Below are positions 41,972-49,330 of a DNA stretch of 64,000 bases, one piece after another. The notes under the pieces are model-generated. The model worked only from the letters and a program-made list of their open reading frames with translations. It was not told where the DNA came from and made no database searches. The stretch covers positions 484,907 to 548,906 of the forward strand of contig NZ_JAJMOX010000001.1 of assembly GCF_020991455.1 (NCBI RefSeq). The letters are read 5' to 3'. A program made the translations under genes and the position numbers. Each line of letters begins with the position of its first letter. The first letter of the stretch is position 1. The DNA is from Flavobacterium sp. JAS. GTDB lineage: Bacteria > Bacteroidota > Bacteroidia > Flavobacteriales > Flavobacteriaceae.

Positions 41972-42382
41972 ATGGAAACAAAAATTTTCTTAAATCTTGC
42001 TGTAAAAGATTTAAACCGGTCAATCTCATTTTTTACCCAGTTAGGTTTTTCATTCAATCCGCAATTTACAAATGACAAGGGGACTTGTTTGATTATTGGT
42101 AAAAATATTAATGCAATGTTGTTAGTTGAAGAGTTTTACAAAACATTCACGCATAAAGAAATTTGCAATGCAAAAACAACTAATGAAGTGATTCTTTCAG
42201 TACAAATTGAAAGCCGCGAAAAAGTAGATCAAATCATTGAGAATGCTTTGAAAAATGGAGCGACCGAATATGACGAGGCCAAAGATTATGGCTGGATGTA
42301 TTATCGTTCTTTTTTTGATTTAGACGGACATCACTGGGAATTCTCAGTTATAAATGAGGATCAAATTCCAGATAAAATGTAA
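41972..42382 (+). CDS. VOC (glyoxalase-like) family protein 1
   Basis: This 136-residue single-chain VOC protein shows KIFLNLAVKDLNRSISFFTQ, GFSFNPQFTNDKGTCLIIG and the closing DLDGHHWEF. The glutamate in the last motif is the usual metal ligand, but the first-strand histidine of true glyoxalases is not obvious (LNLAV occupies that place), so the enzymatic activity is uncertain. It is a clear paralogue of the VOC gene at 43405. It is the first gene of the cassette, 18 bases before the SRPBCC gene. Confidence 0.86.
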   Translation: METKIFLNLAVKDLNRSISFFTQLGFSFNPQFTNDKGTCLIIGKNINAMLLVEEFYKTFTHKEICNAKTTNEVILSVQIESREKVDQIIENALKNGATEYDEAKDYGWMYYRSFFDLDGHHWEFSVINEDQIPDKM

Positions 42383-42400
42383 CTCTTTAAAAGGAATAAA

Positions 42401-42811
42401 ATGATAAAGGTTCAAAATATCATCAAGGCTCCAATAGAGAAAGTTTGGGAGTTATGGACATTGCCTGAGCATATCATGAATTGGAACATTCCTTTTGCAG
42501 ACTGGCATACGCCTTATGCAGAAAATGATTTGAAAGTGGGGGGTAAATTCAAATTTACAATGGCTTCAAAAGACGGAAGTGAAGGATTTGATTTTGAAGG
42601 AGTTTATACTAAAATTGAAGAATTCTCATTAATAGAATATCAGCTTTTAGACAATAGAATAGCAAGTGTTCGTTTTGAAAATTTAGATACTGAAGCAAAA
42701 CTTACAGAAACATTTGAACCCGAAGCTACCATTTCTAAGGATATGCAAGAACAATTTTGTCGGGCAGTTATTCAGAACTTCAAAAAATATGTTGAAAATT
42801 TTAAATCGTAA
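42401..42811 (+). CDS. SRPBCC/AHSA1-domain protein 1
   Basis: This 136-residue protein has the helix-grip fold of the START/AHA1 superfamily. It shows APIEKVWELWTLPEHIMNW, a conserved DWHTPYAENDLKVGG block, and the long C-terminal helix EQFCRAVIQNFKKYVENF. Such proteins bind hydrophobic ligands in a deep cavity. The next gene is a close paralogue, sharing the KVW-LWTLPEHI and DWHTPYAENDL blocks, so the two arose by tandem duplication. The ligand is unknown. Confidence 0.88.
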   Translation: MIKVQNIIKAPIEKVWELWTLPEHIMNWNIPFADWHTPYAENDLKVGGKFKFTMASKDGSEGFDFEGVYTKIEEFSLIEYQLLDNRIASVRFENLDTEAKLTETFEPEATISKDMQEQFCRAVIQNFKKYVENFKS

Positions 42812-42853
42812 ATCAAGTAAAAATAAATCGTAAACAATAAAAAAAGATATATA

Positions 42854-43258
42854 ATGATAACAGTAAAAAGCACAATTAATAGCTCAATTGACAAAGTTTG
42901 GAATCTATGGACATTACCAGAACATATTACAAAATGGAGTTTTGCTTCGCCAGACTGGCATACACCTTATGCTGAAAATGATTTAAGAGAAGGCGGAACA
43001 TTCAAATCGACAATGGCAGCAAAAGATGGCAGCATGAGTTTTGATTTTGGAGGCGAATATACGTTGGTAGATATGCACAAAGCAATTGAATATGTTTTGG
43101 AAGACGGAAGAAAAGTAGAGATTAGTTTCAATGAAACTTCAAACGGAGTAGAAATAATAGAAAGTTTTGATCCTGAAACACAAAATCCGGAAGAAATGCA
43201 ACGAGGAGGCTGGCAGGCAATTATGGATAATTTTAAAAGTTATGTAGAAACTAATTAG
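42854..43258 (+). CDS. SRPBCC/AHSA1-domain protein 2 (tandem paralogue)
   Basis: This 134-residue paralogue of the preceding gene keeps SSIDKVWNLWTLPEHITKW, DWHTPYAENDLREGG and the acidic-to-helix end EEMQRGGWQAIMDNFKSYVE. The cavity-lining middle part differs more than the framing motifs, which suggests a different ligand. It starts 42 bases after the first paralogue and is followed by an intergenic repeat before the second VOC gene. Confidence 0.88.
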   Translation: MITVKSTINSSIDKVWNLWTLPEHITKWSFASPDWHTPYAENDLREGGTFKSTMAAKDGSMSFDFGGEYTLVDMHKAIEYVLEDGRKVEISFNETSNGVEIIESFDPETQNPEEMQRGGWQAIMDNFKSYVETN

Positions 43259-43262
43259 TTTT

Positions 43263-43340
43263 TAGGTCCAAAGCTGCAAAGGGACAAAGGTTCAAAGTTT
43301 TGAAAAATGCCTTTGTGTCTTTGTGCCTTCGTGGCAAAAA
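43263..43340. repeat. CAAAGG-type intergenic inverted repeat
   Basis: CAAAGGGACAAAGG (43277-43290) pairs imperfectly with CCTTTGTGTCTTTG (43310-43323). The stretch also contains AAAGGTTCAAAG, a unit also seen at 38834, and TTTGTGCCTTCGTGGC. I believe such strings are common between flavobacterial genes. It interrupts the VOC/SRPBCC cassette. Confidence 0.6.
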
Positions 43341-43404
43341 AAACAGGCATAACTTACATGATCTTATATCGCTTATATGGTTTAATAGATTAATACATAA
43401 AAAG

Positions 43405-43812
43405 ATGACAAAACAAATTTGGCTGAATTTGCCTGTAAAAGAGGTGGCAAAATCAAAAGCTTTTTTCTCGAAAATAGGATTCTCTTTTAATGAAGAACAC
43501 GATACGCCAAGTTCGACTTGCATGATAGTTGGAGAAGGAAAATTTGTAGTAATGCTTTTTGAAGAATCACTATTTGCTAGTTTCTCTCAAAACAAACTTA
43601 CAGATACAAAACAAAGTTCAGAAGTTTTGATTTCAATTGACGCAGAAAGTGCTGCAGAAGTTGACGAACTGGCAAAGAAAGTTACAGAAGCAGGCGGAAA
43701 TGTTTTTGCATCTCCGGCAGAAAGTCAGGGTTGGATGTACGGTTGTGGTTTTGCCGATTTAGATGGTCATCGTTGGAATGTACTTTTTATGGATTTTAGT
43801 AAATTATCATAA
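43405..43812 (+). CDS. VOC (glyoxalase-like) family protein 2
   Basis: This 135-residue protein starts at the ATG at 43405, beginning MTKQIWLNLPV. The frame extends upstream to 43300 through the repeat, but that part has no homology to its paralogue. It keeps LNLPVKEVAKSKAFFSKIGFS, the SSEVLISIDAES strand and DLDGHRWNV, matching the VOC protein at 41972 along its length. The final motif has Asn where the other has Glu-Phe, so metal binding may be altered. It is followed at once by an SRPBCC gene. Confidence 0.86.
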   Translation: MTKQIWLNLPVKEVAKSKAFFSKIGFSFNEEHDTPSSTCMIVGEGKFVVMLFEESLFASFSQNKLTDTKQSSEVLISIDAESAAEVDELAKKVTEAGGNVFASPAESQGWMYGCGFADLDGHRWNVLFMDFSKLS

Positions 43813-43813
43813 T

Positions 43814-44254
43814 ATGGAAACATTAGAATTTAAAATCAGAATAAAAGCATCAGCAGAAAAAGTTTGGTCAGTTTTGTGGGAGGATGAAACCTACAAAAAA
43901 TGGACAAGTGCTTTTTGCGAAGGTTCACACACTATAAGTGATTGGAATGAAGGCGATAAAATACATTTCATGTCGCCTAACGGAGAAGGAATGTATAGTG
44001 TTATCGAAACTAAAATTCCAAATGAATATATGGCTTTCAAACATCTGGGAGAAATAAAAGATTTTAAAGAATTACCCATTGACGACGAAACAAAAAAATG
44101 GAGTGGCGCAATGGAAACCTATCGATTAACCCTCGATGACGAATTTATAGATTTAGTCGCTCAGGTTGATTCGGTCGAAAAATATATCGATTATTTCAAA
44201 GAAGTATTTCCAAAAGGACTGGAAATAGTAAAAGAACTGTCGGAAAACAAATAA
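43814..44254 (+). CDS. SRPBCC-domain protein 3 (activator of Hsp90-like)
   Basis: This 146-residue protein starts at the ATG at 43814, one base after the preceding stop, and begins METLEFKIRIKASAEKVWSVLW. The SRPBCC pattern continues with WNEGDKIHFMSPNGEGMYSVI and the closing helix YIDYFKEVFPKGLEIVKEL. It is more distant from the tandem pair than those two are from each other. Together with the VOC gene it forms an alternating order within the cassette. Confidence 0.85.
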   Translation: METLEFKIRIKASAEKVWSVLWEDETYKKWTSAFCEGSHTISDWNEGDKIHFMSPNGEGMYSVIETKIPNEYMAFKHLGEIKDFKELPIDDETKKWSGAMETYRLTLDDEFIDLVAQVDSVEKYIDYFKEVFPKGLEIVKELSENK

Positions 44255-44305
44255 TTAATTTAAGCATTCAACAAAAACAATTACAAACAAAAAAAACAAA
44301 ATATC

Positions 44306-44749
44306 ATGGCAACATCAGTAAACCCTTATTTATTATTTAATGGAAATTGCGAAGAAGCATTTTTATTTTACAAATCAGTTTTTGGAGGAGAATTTTCGTT
44401 TATCGGAAAATTTAAAGATATGCCAGCAGGCGAGCCAGGGAGCTGTCCGGAAGTGTCAGAGAAAGATGCAAACAGAATAATGCACGTTTCACTGCCAATT
44501 GGAGAAACTATTTTAATGGGAAGTGATAGTAACGAACAATCCGGCGACGTAGTTTTTGGTGGAAATTTTTCCGTATCAATCAATGTTGAAAGCGCTGGCG
44601 AAGGTGACAGAATCTTCAACGGACTTTCGGCAGGAGGAACCATTTATATGCCAATGGCTAAAACATTTTGGGGCGCTTACTTCGGAATGTTCAAAGATAA
44701 ATTTGGCGTAAGCTGGATGGTAAACTTTGACGAGAACCAACCAAAATAA
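44306..44749 (+). CDS. VOC family protein 3 (PhnB-like)
   Basis: This 147-residue protein belongs to the PhnB/YycE-like branch of VOC, with NPYLLFNGNCEEAFLFYKSVFGGEF, the CPEVSEKDANRIMHVSLPIG block (whose histidine is the usual metal ligand), and GAYFGMFKDKFGVSWMVNFD. It is not a close relative of the other two VOC genes here. It is the last gene of the cassette and is followed by a terminator. Confidence 0.88.
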   Translation: MATSVNPYLLFNGNCEEAFLFYKSVFGGEFSFIGKFKDMPAGEPGSCPEVSEKDANRIMHVSLPIGETILMGSDSNEQSGDVVFGGNFSVSINVESAGEGDRIFNGLSAGGTIYMPMAKTFWGAYFGMFKDKFGVSWMVNFDENQPK

Positions 44750-44802
44750 CAACAAAAAAGTTAGGTAATTTTAATACCAGAACATAATTGTTAAATTACT
44801 TG

Positions 44803-44828
44803 AAAAAGCACATTCATATGTGCTTTTT
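44803..44828 (+). terminator. Terminator closing the VOC/SRPBCC cassette
   Basis: AAAAAGCACAT (44803-44813) pairs with ATGTGCTTTTT (44818-44828) around a TTCA-type loop, followed by more T residues. Confidence 0.85.
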
Positions 44829-44912
44829 CTTTGTAAAAAAACAAACAATATCCTTTTTTATAAACAATAGATTGCCGATTTTTGTCGCTTCATAAAAATC
44901 AACTAAGATATA

Positions 44913-46139
44913 ATGGCAGAAGATAAAGAGATTATTTTATTAAAAGTTTCAGGACATGATAAACCAGGAGTAACAGCTGGTTTGACAGCTGTATTGGCTG
45001 CTTATGATGCTAATATTTTAGATATTGGTCAGGCCGATATTCATGACACATTATCTTTAGGAATTTTGTTCGAAGTTGAAGCGGGTTCTAGCTCTGGACC
45101 GGTTTTAAAAGACCTGTTGTTCAAAGCTTATGAATTAGAAGTAAAAGTAAAATTCATTCCAATCTCAGTTGAAGATTACGAAAAGTGGGTAAAAACACAA
45201 TCTAAGCAACGTTATATCATTAATATTTTAGGAGAAAAACTAGCCGCTTCGCAATTGGCCGCAGTAGCAAAATTACTATCCGACCAAAATTTGAATATCG
45301 TTTCTATAATAAGATTAACAGGCAGAACGTCTGTAGTCGAAAAAGAAGAATATCCACGTTCATGCATACAATTATCATTAACAGGGGATATCGTAGATAA
45401 AATTTCTATGACAGCAAGTTTCATGGAAATTTCAAGAACTCTAAATGTTGATATTTCATTTCAGGAAGATAATATTTACAGAAGAAACAGACGTTTGGTT
45501 TGCTTCGATATGGATTCAACTTTAATCCAAACCGAAGTAATTGACGAATTGGCGGAGTTAAATGGAGTAGGCGAGCAAGTTCGTGCAATCACAGAATCTG
45601 CCATGAATGGCGAAATAGATTTCAACGAAAGTTTCAAACAACGTATGGCGCTGTTAGAAGGTTTGAGCGAAGATGTTTTGCAAAATGTTGCAGTAAATTT
45701 ACCAATAACAAAAGGAGCGCATCGTTTAATGAAGGCCTTAAAATATTACGGATACAAAACCGCGATTTTATCAGGAGGATTCACTTATTTTGGAGAATAT
45801 CTACAAAAAGAATTGGGTATCGATTACGTTCATGCCAATCGATTGGAGATTAAAGATGGTAAATTAACCGGTAAATATTTGGGTGATATCGTAGACGGTC
45901 AAAAGAAAGCCGAATACCTAAAAGCAATTGCCGAAAAAGAAGGAATCCACATCAATCAAACCATTGCCGTAGGTGACGGAGCCAACGATTTACCAATGCT
46001 AAATCTAGCCGGTTTAGGAATCGCTTTCCACGCAAAACCAAAAGTAAAAGAAAACGCCTCAACTTCAATTTCAAGTTTAGGATTAGACGGAGTTTTATAT
46101 TTATTAGGATATCACGACAGATATATTGATATGATGTGA
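44913..46139 (+). CDS. serB: Phosphoserine phosphatase with N-terminal ACT domains
   Basis: This 408-residue enzyme performs the last step of serine biosynthesis. Two ACT domains (about 6-85 and 100-180) precede a HAD domain with the phosphoryl-accepting Asp199 in DMDSTLIQTEVIDELA, motif II around LSGGFTYFG and motif III GDGANDLPML. The ACT pair suggests feedback control by serine or another amino acid. The length matches the long SerB form of Bacteroidota. Confidence 0.95.
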   Translation: MAEDKEIILLKVSGHDKPGVTAGLTAVLAAYDANILDIGQADIHDTLSLGILFEVEAGSSSGPVLKDLLFKAYELEVKVKFIPISVEDYEKWVKTQSKQRYIINILGEKLAASQLAAVAKLLSDQNLNIVSIIRLTGRTSVVEKEEYPRSCIQLSLTGDIVDKISMTASFMEISRTLNVDISFQEDNIYRRNRRLVCFDMDSTLIQTEVIDELAELNGVGEQVRAITESAMNGEIDFNESFKQRMALLEGLSEDVLQNVAVNLPITKGAHRLMKALKYYGYKTAILSGGFTYFGEYLQKELGIDYVHANRLEIKDGKLTGKYLGDIVDGQKKAEYLKAIAEKEGIHINQTIAVGDGANDLPMLNLAGLGIAFHAKPKVKENASTSISSLGLDGVLYLLGYHDRYIDMM

Positions 46140-46147
46140 TATTGTTT

Positions 46148-46189
46148 GTCATTCTGAGGAACGAAGAATCTCCGCAAGTAACTCGACAA
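46148..46189. repeat. Intergenic repeat fragment (GAGGAACGAAGAATCTC type)
   Basis: The fragment contains TCATTCTGAGGAACGAAG and then AATCTCCGCAAG. A diverged second copy, GAGGAACGAAGCAATCTC, is at 46380-46397 in the same gap. Confidence 0.55.
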
Positions 46190-46207
46190 TAAAAGTAATA
46201 AAAACAC

Positions 46208-46241
46208 AAAACCTTAGTTTTTCAATAAAAGCTAAGGTTTT
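46208..46241 (+). terminator. Terminator after serB
   Basis: AAAACCTTAG (46208-46217) pairs with CTAAGGTTTT (46232-46241), followed by a T run and then directly by the structured element at 46247. Confidence 0.8.
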
Positions 46242-46246
46242 TTTAT

Positions 46247-46335
46247 GGGCATGTCCCTCCGGGTCGGGCTATCCGTTTCAATCTTTTGTGCCGAACCCCG
46301 GCACAAAAGGATTTCCACTTCTATCCCTCATGCGG
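46247..46335 (+). ncRNA. Structured intergenic element, copy 2 (flavo-1 RNA-like)
   Basis: This element shares the blocks GGGCATG, GGGTCGGGCTAT, CGTTTCAATCTT, GGATTTCCACT and CTATCCCTCATGCGG with 30396-30494. Here the long hairpin is CTTTTGTGCCG (46283-46293) with CGGCACAAAAG (46299-46309), an exact 11-bp stem of different sequence. The short first stem is CCC/GGG around TCC. Conserved flanks with paired differences in the stem point to a selected RNA structure. Confidence 0.62.
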
Positions 46336-46513
46336 TTTAGTGGAATTATGGGTTTTCGATTTGCTTTTTTTAGTCCTTGCGAGGAACGAAGCAATCTCAT
46401 ATAGTATGTCTCTATCTAAAAAAGAAAATTAATGTAAAGTTGAACAAGGCTTCGACTTCGCTCAGCCGGACAAACCACTCAAATTAATTCGTGTCAATTC
46501 GTGAAATTAGTGG
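46336..46513. other. Repeat-rich non-coding stretch before GH3
   Basis: The gap between serB and the GH3-type gene is 374 bases long and has no plausible gene. Besides the terminator and structured element it holds repeat scraps: GAGGAACGAAGCAATCTC, GGCTTCGACTTCGCTCAGCC, and AATTCGTGTCAATTCGTG just before the GH3 stop. Confidence 0.55.
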
Positions 46514-48037
46514 CTAACTCTTAACAGCACACATCTCCTTCAATTGCTCTAAATAATCTCTTTGATTCGAAAGCCTTGGAATCTTATGCTGTCCGCCTAG
46601 TTTGTCTCTCTCTTTTAACCAATCATAGAATAAGTTTTCGCGTGCGACATTAACTACTAAAGGATTTAAAGTCATATTGTTCTGGCGCTTGGCTTCGTAA
46701 TCAGAGTTTAAAGTCTGTAGTGTTTCATCCAGAACTTTTTGGAAAAGCCCGACATCAGCAGGTTCTTTCTTGAATTCAATCATCCATTCGTGCGCACCTT
46801 TCTCTTTGTCCTGCATAAAAATAGGAGCAACAGTATAGTCAATTACTTCCGTGTGAGTAATTTGGCAAGCTTTGGCAATCGCCTGATCGGTATTTTCGAC
46901 CATTAGTTCTTCTCCAAAAACATTAATATGATGTTTGGTTCTGCCCGTAACACGAATTCTATAAGGATTTAAAGAAGTAAAACGAACCGTATCACCAATT
47001 AAATAACGCCATAAACCAGAATTGGTCGTGATAACAATAGCGTAGTTTTTATTCAATTCGACATCCGCCAAACGAACCACTTTTTGATTTGGAGTTCCAA
47101 AAGTATCCATCGAAATAAATTCGTAGAAAATTCCGTAATCCAGCATCAATAATAAATCGCTCGAATTATTCAGATCCTGAATCGCAAAAAAGCCTTCGGA
47201 GGCATTATATATTTCGTAATATTTGAAATCTTTGCTTGGTAAAATTTTCTTGTATTGATCTTTATAAGGAGAAAAACTCACGCCACCATGAAAATAGACT
47301 TCAAGATTTGGCCAGATTTCCAATAAATTATCTTTACCCGTATTTTCTAAAACTTTATTCATCAAAACCAACATCCAGGACGGAACTCCCGCAAAACTGG
47401 TAACATTCTCGTTTTTGGTTTCGTTAATAATAGCGGCAATTTTAGATTCCCATTCGCTCATTAACGAGGTTTTGCTGCTTGGAGTACTGCTAAATTCAGC
47501 CCAGATAGGCATATTTTCGATCAAAATAGCCGATAAATCTCCAAAAAAAGTATTGTTGTTTTCGTAAATCTGAGAACTTCCGCCTAAGCGAAGACTTTTC
47601 CCCAGAAACAGTTCAGAATCTTCATTATTATTCAAATACAAGCAAAGCAAATCTTTACTTCCTTTATAGTGACAATCTTCCAGCGCTTCAGTACTTACCG
47701 GAATAAATTTACTTTTTGCATTTGTAGTTCCACTAGATTTGGCAAACCATTTAATAGGCGTTTCCCAAAAAACACCTTGTTCGCCCTGGCGCGTGCGTTC
47801 GATCAAGGGTTGTAACTCCTCATAAGTTGCAATGGGAACTCTTTCGACAAAAGTTTGATAGGAGTTTATAGATGAAAAATCATATTGTTTTCCAATAATA
47901 GTATTCTCTGAAACCATTAATAAATTATGCAACAGTTCTTCCTGAACTTCATTCGGATATTTTAAAAAAAGTTCTATTTGATGTATCCTTTGTTTAAGGA
48001 CCCAAGAGGCAAACGAGTTGATGATTGATAAAGGCAT
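46514..48037 (-). CDS. GH3 auxin-responsive promoter family acyl-adenylating protein
   Basis: This 507-residue protein is a bacterial member of the GH3 group of the ANL adenylate-forming superfamily, which conjugates acids to amines. It shows WFAKSSGTTNAKSKFIPVS (the ATP-binding loop), YYEIYNASEGFFAIQD and the hinge-region LIGDTVRFTSLNPYRIRVTG with GRTKHHINVFGEE. The name comes from plant hormone enzymes, and auxin is not implied here. The substrate is unknown. It converges on serB. Confidence 0.92.
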   Translation of the reverse strand: MPLSIINSFASWVLKQRIHQIELFLKYPNEVQEELLHNLLMVSENTIIGKQYDFSSINSYQTFVERVPIATYEELQPLIERTRQGEQGVFWETPIKWFAKSSGTTNAKSKFIPVSTEALEDCHYKGSKDLLCLYLNNNEDSELFLGKSLRLGGSSQIYENNNTFFGDLSAILIENMPIWAEFSSTPSSKTSLMSEWESKIAAIINETKNENVTSFAGVPSWMLVLMNKVLENTGKDNLLEIWPNLEVYFHGGVSFSPYKDQYKKILPSKDFKYYEIYNASEGFFAIQDLNNSSDLLLMLDYGIFYEFISMDTFGTPNQKVVRLADVELNKNYAIVITTNSGLWRYLIGDTVRFTSLNPYRIRVTGRTKHHINVFGEELMVENTDQAIAKACQITHTEVIDYTVAPIFMQDKEKGAHEWMIEFKKEPADVGLFQKVLDETLQTLNSDYEAKRQNNMTLNPLVVNVARENLFYDWLKERDKLGGQHKIPRLSNQRDYLEQLKEMCAVKS

Positions 48038-48120
48038 GGAGAGAATTTAAATTTTATATTGCTGACTTTAGATTTTAAGTTTCAGATGGTACAAATGTGT
48101 AAAATCAGGAAATTTAAAAT

Positions 48121-48150
48121 TTGAATATCGACAGACAAATGTTAACTTTG
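48121..48150 (+). promoter_or_regulatory. Promoter of the DUF2797 gene
   Basis: TTG (48121-48123) and TAACTTTG (48143-48150) are 19 bases apart, a near-ideal match to the Bacteroidota consensus. The leader to the ATG at 48279 would be about 120 bases, long enough for a regulatory structure, but I see no clear one. Confidence 0.55.
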
Positions 48151-48278
48151 TCGTTGTATCAAAAATAGTGTTTTTTTGTAAAAAAAGACATTCTATTTGC
48201 ACGAAAAATTCTAAATAAACAAGAATTTTAGAACCCCGGTAAACAATCTGAAATCTATAATCACCAATCTAAAATATA

Positions 48279-49073
48279 ATGACATATCAAGGAGTACTTA
48301 CAAAAATGCAAACTGAAATGGGAGATCCAATTCAATATTATTTGGTTTTTGAAGATAGTTTTCTAAATATGAATCAATTATTGAATAAAGAGATTGAGAT
48401 TAATTTTGTGGGTTACGAATGTTTGAATTGTCATAAAAAGAAAAAAATATACAGACAAGGTTTCTGTTACGATTGTTTCTACTCAAGTCCGGCAGTTGGA
48501 GATTGGATTATGAGACCGGAGTTAAGTACGGCTCATTTAGGGATTGCAGATCGTGATTTAGACTATGAGCAAAAAGTACAATTGCAGCCACATATTGTGT
48601 ATTTGGCTTTGGCGAGTGAAGTAAAAGTAGGGGTAACACGCAAAACGCAAGTTCCAACCCGCTGGATCGATCAGGGCGCTACCCAGGCAATTGCAATTGT
48701 TGAGGTTCCAAATAGATATTTAGCAGGAATTACTGAGGTTGCATTAAAAGATCATTATACTGATAAAACCAATTGGAGAAAAATGCTTCAAAGCACAGGT
48801 GAAAGTTTTGACCTGATTGCTGAAAAAGTAAAAGTAGAAAGCTTAATTCCATCTGAAGTTCAGGAATACTTTTATTCTCAAAAAAATGATTTATACCAAT
48901 TACATTATCCAGTTCTAAACTATCCTGCAAAAGTAGCCAGTTTGAACTTGGATAAAACACCATCCTTTCAAGGAAAATTAACAGGAATCAAAGGTCAGTA
49001 TCTTATTTTTGAAAACGGAACCGTTTTTAATATTCGCGGATCAGAAGGATATGTTGTTACTATAAACGTCTAG
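48279..49073 (+). CDS. DUF2797 family protein (zinc ribbon + GIY-YIG-like core)
   Basis: This 264-residue protein has a four-cysteine zinc-ribbon-like site near residues 48-68 (CLNCHKKKK and FCYDCFYSS). The core HIVYLALASEVKVGVTR, then PTRWIDQGA, then a glutamate in GITEVALKDHY follows. The spacing of VYLAL, KVGVTR, Arg and Glu resembles GIY-YIG or T5orf172 nucleases, although the family is listed as uncharacterised. The C-terminal third is beta-rich, ending VFNIRGSEGYVVTINV. DNA or RNA processing is a hypothesis, not shown. Confidence 0.83.
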   Translation: MTYQGVLTKMQTEMGDPIQYYLVFEDSFLNMNQLLNKEIEINFVGYECLNCHKKKKIYRQGFCYDCFYSSPAVGDWIMRPELSTAHLGIADRDLDYEQKVQLQPHIVYLALASEVKVGVTRKTQVPTRWIDQGATQAIAIVEVPNRYLAGITEVALKDHYTDKTNWRKMLQSTGESFDLIAEKVKVESLIPSEVQEYFYSQKNDLYQLHYPVLNYPAKVASLNLDKTPSFQGKLTGIKGQYLIFENGTVFNIRGSEGYVVTINV

Positions 49074-49330
49074 TGTGAGCAGCTAAACGTCGATTACTAT
49101 TGGCTAACGGTCTAGTAATTTGTTATTTAAAAAATGGTTTATGTATTTTTAAAACTCTCTCAAGAAGCTGAAAATGTGAATGTTGATACATTTGGTTACA
49201 ATTTTGTAATAATAGCTTATTGAAAGGATTTAATTTTAGAAATAAAAAGAGGCTAGCTTTGAGTTAGTTCATTTTTTATGTTTTTTCTAAAATTGAAGAG
49301 AGATTTTATAACTATTAAATTATTTTACAG

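Noticed and set aside
43300..43404. Longer start for the second VOC protein
   Set aside because: The extra residues are translated from the intergenic repeat and do not align with the paralogue.
49134..49223. 29-residue open frame before the glycosyltransferase gene
   Set aside because: It has ordinary composition, no motif and no ribosome-site support. It is likely chance in AT-rich sequence.
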